From Bacillota bacterium (GTDB lineage Bacteria; Bacillota; Clostridia; Christensenellales; Aristaeellaceae): a stretch of DNA of 24,574 nucleotides. Each line of letters begins with the position of its first letter. Within the stretch, counting starts at the first letter, position 1. The DNA is taken from the NCBI GenBank assembly GCA_023392515.1, contig JAEVYX010000012.1:1-24574 (forward strand). The letters are read 5' to 3'. The position numbers were made by a program, and so were the translations under genes. Positions 13,651 through 23,024 of this stretch are shown one piece after another. The notes under the pieces are model-generated. The model was not told where the DNA came from. It saw only the letters and a list, made by a program, of their open reading frames with translations, and did no database searches.

Positions 13651-16482
13651 CTACTTTTTCTCAAGGAGAGGCTTCAAGTATCGGCCCGTATAGCTTGCAG
13701 GTACCTGGCACACCTCTTCCGGCGTGCCTTGGGCAACAATTTGCCCGCCCCGGTGTCCGCCCTCGGGCCCCAGATCGATCACATGGTCCGCCGTTTTAAT
13801 GATATCCAGGTTGTGCTCAATAACGAGCACGCTGTTGCCCGCATCCACCAGGCGCTGAAGCACCTGCACCAACCGGTCCACATCGGCCATATGCAGCCCT
13901 GTGGTGGGCTCGTCCAGCAGATAAACGGTTTTCCCGGTGGCACGGCGGCTAAGCTCCGTCGCCAATTTCACCCGCTGGGCTTCTCCCCCGGACAGGGTGG
14001 TGCTGGGCTGACCCAGCTTCATATAGCCCAGGCCCACATCGTGGAGCGTTTCCAGCTTGCGTAGAATTTGTTGATGGTTTTCAAAGTAGGAAAGTGCTTC
14101 CTCCACTGTCATATCCAGCACATCGTGAATGGACTTGCCCCGGAAATGGACCTCCAGCGTTTCCCGGTTATAGCGCTTGCCTTTGCACACCTCACAGGGC
14201 ACATAAATATCGGGCAGGAAGTGCATTTCAATTTTAATCAGCCCGTCGCCGGAGCACGCCTCGCACCGGCCGCCCTTCACATTGAAGGAGAAGCGGTTTT
14301 CTTTGTAGCCTCTCGCCTTGGCTTCCGGCGTCATGGCAAATACCCGGCGGATCAAGTCAAACAGTCCCGTATAAGTGGCAGGATTACTCCTGGGGGTGCG
14401 GCCGATAGGCGACTGATCGATGTCGATGATCTTGTCCAGCAGCTCAACGCCTTCCATCCGGTCAAATACACCGGGCCGGGTTTTCGCCCGGTTAAGCTGC
14501 CGGGCCAGGTGCTTATATAGGATTTCGGTGACCAGGCTGGATTTGCCGCTGCCAGATACCCCTGTCACACAGGTCAAGACCCCAAGGGGGATGGACACGT
14601 CTATGTTTTTCAGGTTGTGCTCCCGCGCGCCCCGAACAGTCAAATATCCGGTGGGTGTACGCCTTACCTTCGGTACCGGGATGCTCTTTTCCCCGCTCAG
14701 GTACTGGCCTGTGATGGAGTTGGGGTTTTGAATAATCTCCTCCACAGTGCCTTTGGCGATTACATGCCCGCCATGGGCACCAGCTCCCGGACCGATATCC
14801 ACAATATAGTCGGCGGCATACATGGTTTCCTCGTCATGCTCCACCACAATAAGGGTATTGCCCAGATCCCGCAGGTTTTTCAGCGTACCCAAAAGCCTGG
14901 CGTTATCCCTTTGGTGCAGGCCGATGGAAGGTTCGTCCAGGATATACAAAACCCCCACCAAGGAAGAACCGATCTGCGTTGCCAGCCGGATACGCTGGGC
15001 TTCGCCGCCGGACAGGCTGCCCGCGGCGCGGGACAAGGTGAGATAGTCCAGGCCCACGTCCACCAAAAAGCCCAGCCGGGCATTAATTTCCTTCAGGATT
15101 TGGGAGGCGATCATCTGCTGTTTTTCCGTCAGCGTCAATTGCCTAAAAAAGTCCCTAGCATCCAGTACGGAAAGATCGCTCACTTTGGCGATGTTCGCAT
15201 CCCCCACGGTCACGGCCAGGGCTTCGGGCTTCAGGCGGCGGCCATGGCAGTCGGGGCACTCGTCCGCCACCATGTATTCTTCATACTGGGCCTTCATGGC
15301 ATCGCTGGCTGTCTCCCGGTAGCGGCGCTCCAAGGAGGGGATGATGCCCTCGTACGGAGCCTCAAACCGTCCGGAACCGTTTTGACCGGAATAGTAAACG
15401 GTTACTTTCTCCTTGCCCGTGCCATACAAGATGATATCGATTGCCTTCTGGGGCAGGTTCTTTACCGGCACGTCCAGGGAAAAGCCGTACTTTTCCGCCA
15501 GAGCGGTATAAAACATATTGGCGGTGCTGGACGGATCCTTCACATTCCAGCCCATTGCATTGATGGCCCCCTGGTTCAGGGACAAATTGCGGTCGGGAAG
15601 CACAATATCCGGGCTGATCTTCATCAATGTGCCAAGCCCCGCACAAGTGGGACAGGCACCAAAGGGGCTGTTGAAGGAGAAAAGACGGGGCGCCAGCTCC
15701 TCGATGCTGATGCCGCAATCGGCGCAGGCATAGTTCTGGGAAAACAGCAGTTCCCCCTTTTCGAACAGATCAATCACAATCAACCCGCCGGATTGGGCGG
15801 CAGCGGTTTCTATACTGTCTGTCAGGCGCTTTTGCAGTTCCTTACCATGTCGTAGAACCAGCCGGTCGATGACGATCTCTATAGTATGCTTTTTTTGCTT
15901 GTCCAGGGGCGGAGTATCATCCAATTCATACAGTGTGCCATCTATGCGCACACGGACAAAGCCCCCCTTGCGGGCATCTTCCAAAAGGCGGGCATGCTCA
16001 CCCTTGCGCCCCCGGACTACGGGAGCCAACACCTGCAGCCGTGTACCTTCCTCAAAGGACAGCACCTGGTCAACCATCTGGTCGATGGTCTGCTGGTTGA
16101 TTTCCTTGCCGCACTGGGGGCAGTGAGGCGTGCCGATGCGGGCATATAAAAGCCGCAAATAGTCGTGAATCTCCGTCACCGTACCGACGGTGGACCGGGG
16201 ATTGCGGCTGGTTGTCTTTTGATCAATTGAGATAGCCGGAGACAAGCCCTCGATGTAATCCACATCCGGCTTTTCCATTTGGCCTAAAAACTGCCGGGCG
16301 TAGGAGGATAATGACTCCACGTAGCGCCTTTGGCCTTCGGCATAAATTGTATCAAAGGCCAGGGAGGATTTCCCAGATCCGGAAAGCCCCGTGAATACCA
16401 CAAGCTTGTCACGAGGGATTTCCAGATCCACATTTTTTAGGTTATGTTCCCGCGCCCCTTTAACAAACAGCGTATCGCGCAA
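13651..16482 (-). CDS. uvrA: Excinuclease ABC subunit A
   Basis: UvrA is the damage-recognition ATPase of nucleotide excision repair and acts in the cytoplasm with UvrB. The protein is 943 residues, the normal family length. The start is TTG at 16482, 7 nt after GAGGTG; no other start is possible because an in-frame stop (the end of the upstream gene) lies 3 nt before it. The sequence then reads RDTLFVKGAREHNLKNVDLEIPR, the standard UvrA opening. It has two ABC modules: GLSGSGKSSLAF with LSGGEAQRIRLA and YILDEPSIGLH, then GVSGSGKSSLV with LSGGEAQRVKLA and YLLDEPTTGLH. Zinc-finger pairs are CADC...CPTC and CEAC...CEVC. It is the second gene of an operon with the DUF362 protein. No SOS box is evident at that operon's promoter. 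Confidence 0.98.
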   Translation of the reverse strand: MRDTLFVKGAREHNLKNVDLEIPRDKLVVFTGLSGSGKSSLAFDTIYAEGQRRYVESLSSYARQFLGQMEKPDVDYIEGLSPAISIDQKTTSRNPRSTVGTVTEIHDYLRLLYARIGTPHCPQCGKEINQQTIDQMVDQVLSFEEGTRLQVLAPVVRGRKGEHARLLEDARKGGFVRVRIDGTLYELDDTPPLDKQKKHTIEIVIDRLVLRHGKELQKRLTDSIETAAAQSGGLIVIDLFEKGELLFSQNYACADCGISIEELAPRLFSFNSPFGACPTCAGLGTLMKISPDIVLPDRNLSLNQGAINAMGWNVKDPSSTANMFYTALAEKYGFSLDVPVKNLPQKAIDIILYGTGKEKVTVYYSGQNGSGRFEAPYEGIIPSLERRYRETASDAMKAQYEEYMVADECPDCHGRRLKPEALAVTVGDANIAKVSDLSVLDARDFFRQLTLTEKQQMIASQILKEINARLGFLVDVGLDYLTLSRAAGSLSGGEAQRIRLATQIGSSLVGVLYILDEPSIGLHQRDNARLLGTLKNLRDLGNTLIVVEHDEETMYAADYIVDIGPGAGAHGGHVIAKGTVEEIIQNPNSITGQYLSGEKSIPVPKVRRTPTGYLTVRGAREHNLKNIDVSIPLGVLTCVTGVSGSGKSSLVTEILYKHLARQLNRAKTRPGVFDRMEGVELLDKIIDIDQSPIGRTPRSNPATYTGLFDLIRRVFAMTPEAKARGYKENRFSFNVKGGRCEACSGDGLIKIEMHFLPDIYVPCEVCKGKRYNRETLEVHFRGKSIHDVLDMTVEEALSYFENHQQILRKLETLHDVGLGYMKLGQPSTTLSGGEAQRVKLATELSRRATGKTVYLLDEPTTGLHMADVDRLVQVLQRLVDAGNSVLVIEHNLDIIKTADHVIDLGPEGGHRGGQIVAQGTPEEVCQVPASYTGRYLKPLLEKK

Positions 16483-16485
16483 TGA

Positions 16486-17589
16486 TTACACCTCAATCAA
16501 TGTATAGGCCCGGGTTCCCAGACCAATCTTTTCCCCGTGGGAGAGCTGACTTTTCCAATCTGTCTCAGGAAAGCTGTTGCAGAAATGATCGCCGTGGACT
16601 TGCGGCATTTCACTCAAATGGCTGCCCGGAATCACCGGCTGGCGGTTGCAAGCGTCGGCACAGGCCTGATCCAAAGCTACCGGGTCGAAGGAAGCGAACA
16701 TGCCTACGTCAGGTATAATGGGCAGATCGTTTTCCGAATGACAATCACAGGTGGGCGAAATGTCAATCACCAGGCTCACATGAAATTGCGGCCGGTCCTT
16801 GACAACCGCCAAAGCATACTCTGCCATTTTCTTGTTTAAAATTTCGTTGCTCTCATCCCCCGCCGGAGAGACTGCATCCTGAGGGCAAGCGCCGATGCAG
16901 CGCCCGCAGCCGACGCACCGGTCATGATTGATTCTCGCTTTGCGGTTGGTAATGGTGATGGCCTCATGGGCACAGTTCTTGCGGCATTTCCCGCAGCCGA
17001 TGCAAAGCTCCTCTTCCACACTGGGTTTACCGGCGCTGTGCATTTCCATCTTGCCTGCCCTGGAGCCGCAGCCCATGCCGATATTTTTGATTGTTCCGCC
17101 AAAGCCGGTAGCCTCGTGGCCCTTAAAGTGGGTCAGGCTGATAAAGACATCCGCATCCATAATCGCCCGGCCAATTTTCGCTTCCTTCACATAATCGCCG
17201 GGAACAGGCACCAATGCTTCATCCGTTCCTTTGAGGCCATCCGCTATCAATACATGACAATTGGTGGAGAAGGGGGAAAAGCCATTTTCATATGCGGATT
17301 CCAAATGATCCAGTGCGTTCTTCCGCCGGCCAACATACAGGGTGTTGCAGTCGGTCAAGAAGGGCTGGCCACCGTTTTTGCGGATCAAGTCTACCAAAAC
17401 CCTGGCATAGTTTGGCCTAAGGAAGGATAAGTTGCCAGGCTCGCCGAAATGGATTTTGATAGCGGTAAACTTTTTGCTAAAATCAATGCTCTCTATGCCG
17501 GCTTTGATCACCAGCTTGCGCAGCTTGTCGAGCAGATTTTGATCCTGATTTGCACGCAGATTCGTAAAATAGACTTTAGATGCTTCCAT
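16486..17589 (-). CDS. DUF362 protein with two [4Fe-4S] ferredoxin clusters
   Basis: The 367-residue cytoplasmic protein starts at the ATG at 17589, 7 nt after GGAGG. The N-terminal DUF362 domain (about 1-190) contains KIHFGEPGN, FLTDCNTLY and THFKGHEATGFGGTIKNIGMG. Two bacterial ferredoxin motifs follow: C196, C199, C202, C206 (CIGCGKCRKNC) and C225, C228, C231, C235 (CVGCGRCIGAC). The C-terminal part (about 245-367) returns to the DUF362 domain with SPTCDCHSENDLPIIPDVGMFASFDPVALDQA. The biochemical role of this common anaerobe family is not settled; it is predicted to be an electron-transfer or Fe-S protein. It is the first gene of an operon with uvrA, whose TTG start lies 3 nt after this stop in the same frame. 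Confidence 0.92.
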   Translation of the reverse strand: MEASKVYFTNLRANQDQNLLDKLRKLVIKAGIESIDFSKKFTAIKIHFGEPGNLSFLRPNYARVLVDLIRKNGGQPFLTDCNTLYVGRRKNALDHLESAYENGFSPFSTNCHVLIADGLKGTDEALVPVPGDYVKEAKIGRAIMDADVFISLTHFKGHEATGFGGTIKNIGMGCGSRAGKMEMHSAGKPSVEEELCIGCGKCRKNCAHEAITITNRKARINHDRCVGCGRCIGACPQDAVSPAGDESNEILNKKMAEYALAVVKDRPQFHVSLVIDISPTCDCHSENDLPIIPDVGMFASFDPVALDQACADACNRQPVIPGSHLSEMPQVHGDHFCNSFPETDWKSQLSHGEKIGLGTRAYTLIEV

Positions 17590-17618
17590 CGTTCATCCTC
17601 CAATATTGATCACTGTCA

Positions 17619-17647
17619 AGTGTACCATACGGCACCCCGCCGTGCAA
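17619..17647 (-). promoter_or_regulatory. Promoter of the DUF362-uvrA operon
   Basis: On the minus strand TTGCAC (17642-17647), a 17-nt spacer and TGG-TACACT (-10 at 17619-17624, extended form). The extended -10 closely resembles that of uvrB (TATGGTACA in both). Confidence 0.6.
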
Positions 17648-17699
17648 TGCACTGAATGGGAAAAAGAAAGATGCACACAACACTGTTTGGATCAGCAAA

Positions 17700-17729
17700 A
17701 AAATCCCGCCGATTTACAGGCGGGATTTT
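17700..17729 (-). terminator. Terminator of the ABC importer operon
   Basis: AAAATCCCGCC (17700-17710) pairs with GGCGGGATTTT (17719-17729), an 11-bp perfect stem with an 8-nt loop. On the minus strand it is followed by seven T residues. Confidence 0.92.
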
Positions 17730-17779
17730 CTGATGAACCTATAATGATTTTTTCGTTTCACTTTTTGAAAAGCCTAAGC

Positions 17780-19465
17780 CTAGACAATGGATACCTTTCC
17801 TTTGCCAACCTTCAAAAAGATCAACAGGGATATGATAGTGGTTAGTGTCAGGATGGAGGCCAGCGCCGCCGCGGTGCCATCGCTCATGCGCATAACCTCC
17901 TGATAGATGGCTACCGCAATGGTGGATGTAGCCCCGCCGTAAAGCATGATGCTGGAGCTCAATTCGTTAATGCAGGTAATCCAGCTTAATATGGCGCCGG
18001 AGAGAATGCCGGGCAGCATCAGGCGGGCCATCACCGTGAAAAAGGTCTTCATCGGGGAAACGCCAAGGCTGATGGAAGCCTCCTCAATACTCGGATCGGT
18101 CTGATATAAAAACGCACTGCCGGATCGAACCGTATAAGGCAATTTTCGTACCACATAGGATATGATCATGATCGCAGCGGTTCCCGTGAGAATCATCGGC
18201 TTTCGGTTAAATGCAACAATGAGGCAGATACCCAGCACAGAGCCGGGGATCACATACGGAAACATTACCAGCAGATCCATCAGCCCCGCTACTTTCCCGC
18301 GCTTTCGCACCAGGATATAGGATATCAGCATTCCCAGTATAACAATAAAGGCGATTGCCACAATGGAAAAATAATAGGTGTTAAAGATATTGCGCCCCAG
18401 GCGGCTGGCAATAATTTTATAATTATCCAAGGAGAACCCGCCCACAAAGCCTGTAAAATCCGTTTTCAAAAAGGATGTTACAATAACGGTTATCTGGGGC
18501 AGCATGCCAATACACGCAATCAGCGCCACAGGAAGCGTAACGGCAAAGCGTTTCCATCCGTGCAATTCTATCTCCTTGGGCGGGCGAAGGGCGGTCATGA
18601 CATAATTTCTCCTGGCGATATAAAATTTCTGCAAAAGCAATATCGACAGGGAACAGGTCACAATAATGACGGACAGCGTGCTTGCCATGTTGGCATTGCC
18701 GCCCAATTCGCTCATATACTCGTTATATACCAATACCGGCAGCACCGTATAGCCTTCGCCGATCAGCATGGGCGTTCCAAAGTCCGCCAGGGCCGTCATA
18801 AACACCATGACCGCGCCTGCAAGTATAGAGGGCAGTACCACGGGCAGCGTGATGGTAAACAGGCGGCGGAGCTTGGAGGAACCCAGATTTTCCCCCGCTT
18901 CCTCCAAGGAGCTGTCGATGCTGGTCAGCGCCCCGGACACATAAAGGTACACATAGGGAAACAGGTGGAAGGTGAATACCAGGATGATGCCCCCGGGGCC
19001 GTAAATCGTAGGCAGATAAATTCCCAACCGGTTGAACAGCTGGGTTGCAAAGCCCGCCCGGCCAAAGAGCAGAATCCAGGAATACGCCCCGATAAAAGGC
19101 GGAGACATAAGGGCCATGATGATAAAAATATAAAACATTTTTTTGCCCCACACGTTGTACCGGGTCATCAAATAGGCCAGCGGCACACCGATCAGGGTGC
19201 AGGTAAAGGTTGCAAAAAGCGTTACAAAGGCAGTATTTTTCAGTGTGCCATAATAGTAGGCCTTCGTAAAAAAGCGCTCATAATTGGCTAAAGTAACCCC
19301 GTCCACCTTTTTTGAAAAAAAGCTGCGGGTAATCAATGATGAGAAGGGATAGACAAGAAAAAGCGCCATGGACAAGATAACCAATATCTTTACGTAAAAC
19401 CAAAAATCCAGCCGGGGCCGGCCAATCCTTAAACGGCTGCTTTTGAACGGATCGGTTTTCAGCAT
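17780..19465 (-). CDS. ABC importer permease, fused two-domain FbpB/ThiP type
   Basis: The 561-residue membrane protein has about twelve segments: two permease domains fused in one chain, as in FbpB and ThiP. The start is the ATG at 19465, 7 nt inside the end of the ATPase gene and preceded by GGAGGTG. Each half has an ATPase-contacting loop: EEAGENLGSSKLRRLFTITLP near residue 188 and EEASISLGVSPMKTFFTVMARLMLP near residue 461. The N-terminal cytoplasmic tail of about 22 residues is basic. It works with the ATPase and the binding protein immediately upstream. The architecture alone covers iron, thiamine, phosphonate and similar substrates. Confidence 0.92.
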   Translation of the reverse strand: MLKTDPFKSSRLRIGRPRLDFWFYVKILVILSMALFLVYPFSSLITRSFFSKKVDGVTLANYERFFTKAYYYGTLKNTAFVTLFATFTCTLIGVPLAYLMTRYNVWGKKMFYIFIIMALMSPPFIGAYSWILLFGRAGFATQLFNRLGIYLPTIYGPGGIILVFTFHLFPYVYLYVSGALTSIDSSLEEAGENLGSSKLRRLFTITLPVVLPSILAGAVMVFMTALADFGTPMLIGEGYTVLPVLVYNEYMSELGGNANMASTLSVIIVTCSLSILLLQKFYIARRNYVMTALRPPKEIELHGWKRFAVTLPVALIACIGMLPQITVIVTSFLKTDFTGFVGGFSLDNYKIIASRLGRNIFNTYYFSIVAIAFIVILGMLISYILVRKRGKVAGLMDLLVMFPYVIPGSVLGICLIVAFNRKPMILTGTAAIMIISYVVRKLPYTVRSGSAFLYQTDPSIEEASISLGVSPMKTFFTVMARLMLPGILSGAILSWITCINELSSSIMLYGGATSTIAVAIYQEVMRMSDGTAAALASILTLTTIISLLIFLKVGKGKVSIV

Positions 19466-20538
19466 GAAAGCACCTCCGAATCCGCAGTAAACACGCTGAT
19501 GGATGCCGGATCAAAGCCGATGCAGACCTCCGTGCCATCCGGCTTGATAGCCAGGGCATCCTTGGTGTACTCGTTGAGCTGCAGCGTGTGCCCGCTTTCC
19601 ATCATAACTTCGTATTCAATGAAATCGCCCAGGAAGGTAGAAAACTCAATACGGCCTTTCAGCCCTTGCGCACTAAAGGAAAGCTGTTCAGGCCTGGCTG
19701 AGATTTTTCCCTTCCCTTTATACGGCTTGGTAAGCCGAACCCTGATCTCAGACTCGCTGTCCGCAAGCTTGATTGCGGCGTTTTCGGGATCTCCTCCGTC
19801 AATGTCGCAATCCATAAAGTTGGATACGCCGATAAAACCCGCCACAAACGGATTTTCCGGTTTTTTGTAAATTTGCGAAGGCATGCCCACCTGCATGAAG
19901 CGGCCATCCTTCATAACGGCGATTCTGTCCGAAATGGACAGGGCTTCTTCTTGGTCATGGGTCACGTAAATGGTTGTTATGCCCAGCTTTCGCTGTAGCT
20001 TTTTAATGGTGGTGCGCATCTGCACCCGAAGCTTGGCGTCCAGGTTGGAAAGCGGCTCATCCATGAGCAGCACCCTGGGCTCAATGACAAAAGCCCTGGC
20101 CAGCGCCACACGCTGCTGCTGACCACCGGACAGTTCGTTGGGCTTGCGATCTTTCAGAGCGGCGATCTGCACCATCTCCAGCGCATCGTTAACCCTTCTT
20201 TTCATTTCCGCAGCGGGTGTCTTTTGCGCTTTCAAGCCGTACGCAACGTTTTCGGCTACGGTTAAATGAGGGAAGATGGCATAGTTTTGAAAAACCATGC
20301 CGATGCCCCGTTTATGTGCCGGAACATGATTAATGAGCTGATCCCCAAAATAAATTTCTCCGCCATCCACGGTATTGAAGCCCGCAATCATTCGTAACAG
20401 CGTTGTTTTCCCGCAGCCGGAAGGGCCTAATAGCGTAAAAAACTCGCCTTGCCGAATTTCCAGATTCACGCCGTTGACGGCGACAAATTCCCCATACCGC
20501 TTGGTGGCATTTTGGATCACCACATTATGGCTGTTCAT
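19459..20538 (-). CDS. ABC importer ATP-binding protein (PotA/FbpC-type, TOBE domain)
   Basis: The 359-residue ATPase starts at the ATG at 20538, 6 nt after GGAGGG. Walker A is GPSGCGKTT (38-46), the Q-loop is in GMVFQNYAIFPH, the signature is LSGGQQQR, Walker B is VLLMDEPLSNLD and the switch is THDQEEA. The sequence after about residue 240 (MPSQIYKKPENPFVAGFIGVSNF, then the C-terminal beta region) is the regulatory TOBE-type domain of the CUT1/MOI importer ATPases. The gene lies 82 nt downstream of the binding-protein gene and overlaps the permease gene by 7 nt, so the three form one operon. Confidence 0.94.
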   Translation of the reverse strand: MNSHNVVIQNATKRYGEFVAVNGVNLEIRQGEFFTLLGPSGCGKTTLLRMIAGFNTVDGGEIYFGDQLINHVPAHKRGIGMVFQNYAIFPHLTVAENVAYGLKAQKTPAAEMKRRVNDALEMVQIAALKDRKPNELSGGQQQRVALARAFVIEPRVLLMDEPLSNLDAKLRVQMRTTIKKLQRKLGITTIYVTHDQEEALSISDRIAVMKDGRFMQVGMPSQIYKKPENPFVAGFIGVSNFMDCDIDGGDPENAAIKLADSESEIRVRLTKPYKGKGKISARPEQLSFSAQGLKGRIEFSTFLGDFIEYEVMMESGHTLQLNEYTKDALAIKPDGTEVCIGFDPASISVFTADSEVLSC

Positions 20539-20620
20539 GAAACATCCCTCCGGTGCAGCTTTTAAAAATTGGAAAAAGAGGGAGGTACGGAACCCCCCTC
20601 CTTTTCAGGCTTCGGCAAGA

Positions 20621-21613
20621 TCAGTCGCCGACTACGATTTCCTGCCACTGTTCAATAATCTGCTCCTTGTTGTTGGCGGCCCAGTCGAAATCATATTCGC
20701 ACAGGTCCAGCTCTTCCAGCTTGGGCAGAGAACCGGGATCCATGTCATTGCGAACCGGGCGGCGGCTCCAGTTGGCAGACTGCTCCTTCTGGCATTCCAG
20801 GCCGGTCACAAAGTCGATAAAGAGTTTTGCGTTATCGGGATTCGGACCCTTTTTAACCAAAGCGACACCATCCGGCACGGCGCTGTTGCCGGCGGGATAA
20901 TTGTAAGCCACGTTGTCCTTATCGGCATACAAAACGGCGGACTTTTCAATGGTCACGCCAATGGCATACTCGCCGGTGGCAACCAGTTTGTGGCAGTTGC
21001 CGGAGCTGTCCTGCAGCTTGCCATCCAGGTTGGCATAGAATTGCTTCACGAAATCCCACCCGCCGCCTTCAGGGCCGCCATGGGCAAAGATCATGGTGCA
21101 AAGCTGGGTGAATGCGGAGCCCGACTTGGCGGGAGAAGCATAGGCGATCTTGCCCTTCCATTTGGGATCCAGCAAGTCATCCCAGGTCTTGGGGGATTCC
21201 TCATCGGAAACCTGGTCGCGGTTATAGAAAATAACCATGGGCAGCGGGGATTCGCCGATCCATTTGTCATCGGCATCCTTGTAAGCGTCGCCGATCACAT
21301 CGTCATTCGCGCAGACATAAGCTTCGAAATAGTCCTTGAATGCAGCCAGGGAGTCGGCACCGCCGCCCCAAAGCACGTCAGCCAGGGGATTTTCAGCCTC
21401 GGCTGCGATCCTTTGCAAAAGCTCGCCCGTGCCGGCCGCAACCACCTGTACTTTGATGTTGGGATAAGCTGCTTCAAATAGCGCAACGCCCGCGTTGAGT
21501 GGATTGGCGTCATGAGGCGAATAAACCACAACCGTACCGGTCTGTTCAGCAAGGCCGATTGTCACCGGCGCAAGCATGAGCAATGCCATGAGAAGAACAA
21601 GATACCTTTTCAT
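20621..21613 (-). CDS. ABC importer extracellular solute-binding protein (FbpA/PhnS superfamily)
   Basis: The 330-residue secreted protein starts at the ATG at 21613, 8 nt after GGAGG; an in-frame upstream start at 21664 would lie in the promoter. The signal peptide spans about residues 1-22 (MKRYLVLLMALLML core, cleavage after GLA), with no lipobox. The mature start, TGTVVVYSPHDANPLNAGVALFEAAYP, and DVLWGGGADS belong to the Fe3+/2-aminoethylphosphonate/spermidine binding-protein group. The adjacent Tyr-Tyr that binds iron in FbpA (in a NNYYW-like stretch) is absent: the corresponding ATGEYAIGV is followed by TIEKSA (221-226). Ferric iron is therefore not the obvious ligand; a phosphonate, phosphosugar or polyamine is possible. 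Confidence 0.9.
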   Translation of the reverse strand: MKRYLVLLMALLMLAPVTIGLAEQTGTVVVYSPHDANPLNAGVALFEAAYPNIKVQVVAAGTGELLQRIAAEAENPLADVLWGGGADSLAAFKDYFEAYVCANDDVIGDAYKDADDKWIGESPLPMVIFYNRDQVSDEESPKTWDDLLDPKWKGKIAYASPAKSGSAFTQLCTMIFAHGGPEGGGWDFVKQFYANLDGKLQDSSGNCHKLVATGEYAIGVTIEKSAVLYADKDNVAYNYPAGNSAVPDGVALVKKGPNPDNAKLFIDFVTGLECQKEQSANWSRRPVRNDMDPGSLPKLEELDLCEYDFDWAANNKEQIIEQWQEIVVGD

Positions 21614-21662
21614 TGTTTTGCCTCCCCGTATTTCATTATAGCTTTCCGCGTTTGCTGTATCC

Positions 21663-21691
21663 ATTATATAGTTTATTTGGATAGATTACAA
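21663..21691 (-). promoter_or_regulatory. Promoter of the ABC importer operon
   Basis: On the minus strand TTGTAA (21686-21691), a 17-nt spacer and a perfect TATAAT (21663-21668). A second possible set, TGGATA (21658-21663) and TATAAT (21635-21640) with 17 nt spacing, lies closer to the gene. Confidence 0.65.
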
Positions 21692-21732
21692 CTTCAATCT
21701 TTCACATTATCAACAAATTTCTTACATTTTCC

Positions 21733-21762
21733 AAACAAAAGAGCAGGAGGTTTCCCTCCTGC
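21733..21762 (-). terminator. Terminator of murA
   Basis: An 8-bp perfect stem, GCAGGAGG (21743-21750) with CCTCCTGC (21755-21762), has a 4-nt loop. It is followed on the minus strand by TCTTTTGTTT and lies 18 nt after the murA stop. Confidence 0.85.
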
Positions 21763-21779
21763 CCCAGATACCGGTCCTG

Positions 21780-23024
21780 CTATTTCTTTACTTCTACTGT
21801 GGCACCCAGGCGGCTAAGCTGTTCCGTAAGGTCCGAATAGCCGCGCATGATGTTCTCCTGTGGGTCATGGATCACCGTCTCTCCCTGAGCATAGAGGCCT
21901 GCCAGAACGAGCGCAGCCCCGGCCCTTAAGTCTGTACAATTCACATTTGCGCCTTGCAGCGTCGCGCCGCCTTCAATGACCGCGACCCGGTTCTCAACCC
22001 GTATGCGCGCGCCCATTCGGTTCAGCTCCTGGGCATGCATGAAGCGGTTTTCAAATATGGTTTCCAAAAACACCGAGGTACCTTTTACCGTGCAGGCCAA
22101 CGTCATCATGGGCGCCTGCATGTCTGTGGGAAAACCGGGATAACTTAAAGTACGAAGTTCAAATGGATGAACAGCCCTGCCGGCAATGCGAAGACCGCTT
22201 CGGCTTTCGCGCACCTGCACCCCTGCCTCCTGGAGTTTAAAGAGCACCGCTCGCATGTGTTCAGGGCGGGCACCGCGCAGCAGCACGCTGCCTCTTGTGA
22301 TGGCGGCGGCGCAGGCCAGGGTGCCTGCTTCAATCCGGTCCTCTATGGGTTGATACGTGGTGCCGTGGAGGCTCTTTACACCCTCCACCCAGATGGTGCC
22401 TGTTCCCGCGCCGCTGATTTTTGCCCCCATGGCGATCAGGCAATTTGCCAAATCCGCAATTTCCGGCTCCTTGGCCGCGTTTTCAATGCGGGTCACACCC
22501 TCCGCCAGCGTGGCGGCCATTAAAATGTTTTCCGTTGCGCCTACGCTGGGCAAATCCAGATATACGTTTCCGCCCCGCAATTTGCCTTTCAGCGTGACGC
22601 TGCCGGATGTCAGCTCCACATCCGCACCCAACGCCTGCATGCCCTTTACGTGCAGGTCTATGGGCCGCTGCCCGATTGCGCAGCCTCCAGGCAAGGCTAC
22701 CCTTGCGTGGCCTGTGCGGCTAAGCAGGGGGCCAAGAATTAAAACCGATGCCCGCATGCGGCGGATGCTCTCCTCATCCGTAGGATTGTGCGGATTTTCC
22801 GAAAAAGCAGTCACGATACCTTCGCTTTCCGAAACCGTTGCGCCGCAATCGCGCAAAATATGGATGAGCGTGTGCACATCCGTCAAATTGGGCACCCTTG
22901 AGATGAGAAGCGGCTCATGCGTGAGCAATGAAGCGGCCAAAATTGGCAATACGGCATTTTTTGCCGTATTGATCTGCACTTCCCCACTCAGGCTTGGACT
23001 ATGGGATACCACATATGTTGCCAT
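21780..23024 (-). CDS. murA: UDP-N-acetylglucosamine 1-carboxyvinyltransferase
   Basis: MurA transfers enolpyruvate from PEP to UDP-GlcNAc, the first committed step of peptidoglycan synthesis, in the cytoplasm. The protein is 414 residues from the ATG at 23024, which follows AAGGAGG (23033-23039) by 8 nt. K22 (NTAKNAVLP) and C115 in the flexible loop (LPGGCAIGQRP) are at the canonical E. coli numbers; C115 also means fosfomycin sensitivity is expected at this enzyme. Other matches are LGADVELTSG, LPSVGATENILMAA and GFPTDMQAPMM. Bacillota often carry two copies (MurA and MurZ); which copy this is cannot be decided. A longer frame would begin with GTG at 23096, and an overlapping small frame starts at 23092 (see findings). 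Confidence 0.95.
   Translation of the reverse strand: MATYVVSHSPSLSGEVQINTAKNAVLPILAASLLTHEPLLISRVPNLTDVHTLIHILRDCGATVSESEGIVTAFSENPHNPTDEESIRRMRASVLILGPLLSRTGHARVALPGGCAIGQRPIDLHVKGMQALGADVELTSGSVTLKGKLRGGNVYLDLPSVGATENILMAATLAEGVTRIENAAKEPEIADLANCLIAMGAKISGAGTGTIWVEGVKSLHGTTYQPIEDRIEAGTLACAAAITRGSVLLRGARPEHMRAVLFKLQEAGVQVRESRSGLRIAGRAVHPFELRTLSYPGFPTDMQAPMMTLACTVKGTSVFLETIFENRFMHAQELNRMGARIRVENRVAVIEGGATLQGANVNCTDLRAGAALVLAGLYAQGETVIHDPQENIMRGYSDLTEQLSRLGATVEVKK

Noticed and set aside
14617..15855. 412-residue open frame on the plus strand
   Set aside because: It lies entirely antisense to uvrA, has no ribosome site, and its composition is that of a reverse-strand shadow of a GC-rich gene.
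20375..21481. 368-residue open frame on the plus strand
   Set aside because: Antisense to the importer ATPase and binding protein, both of which have clear motifs and starts.
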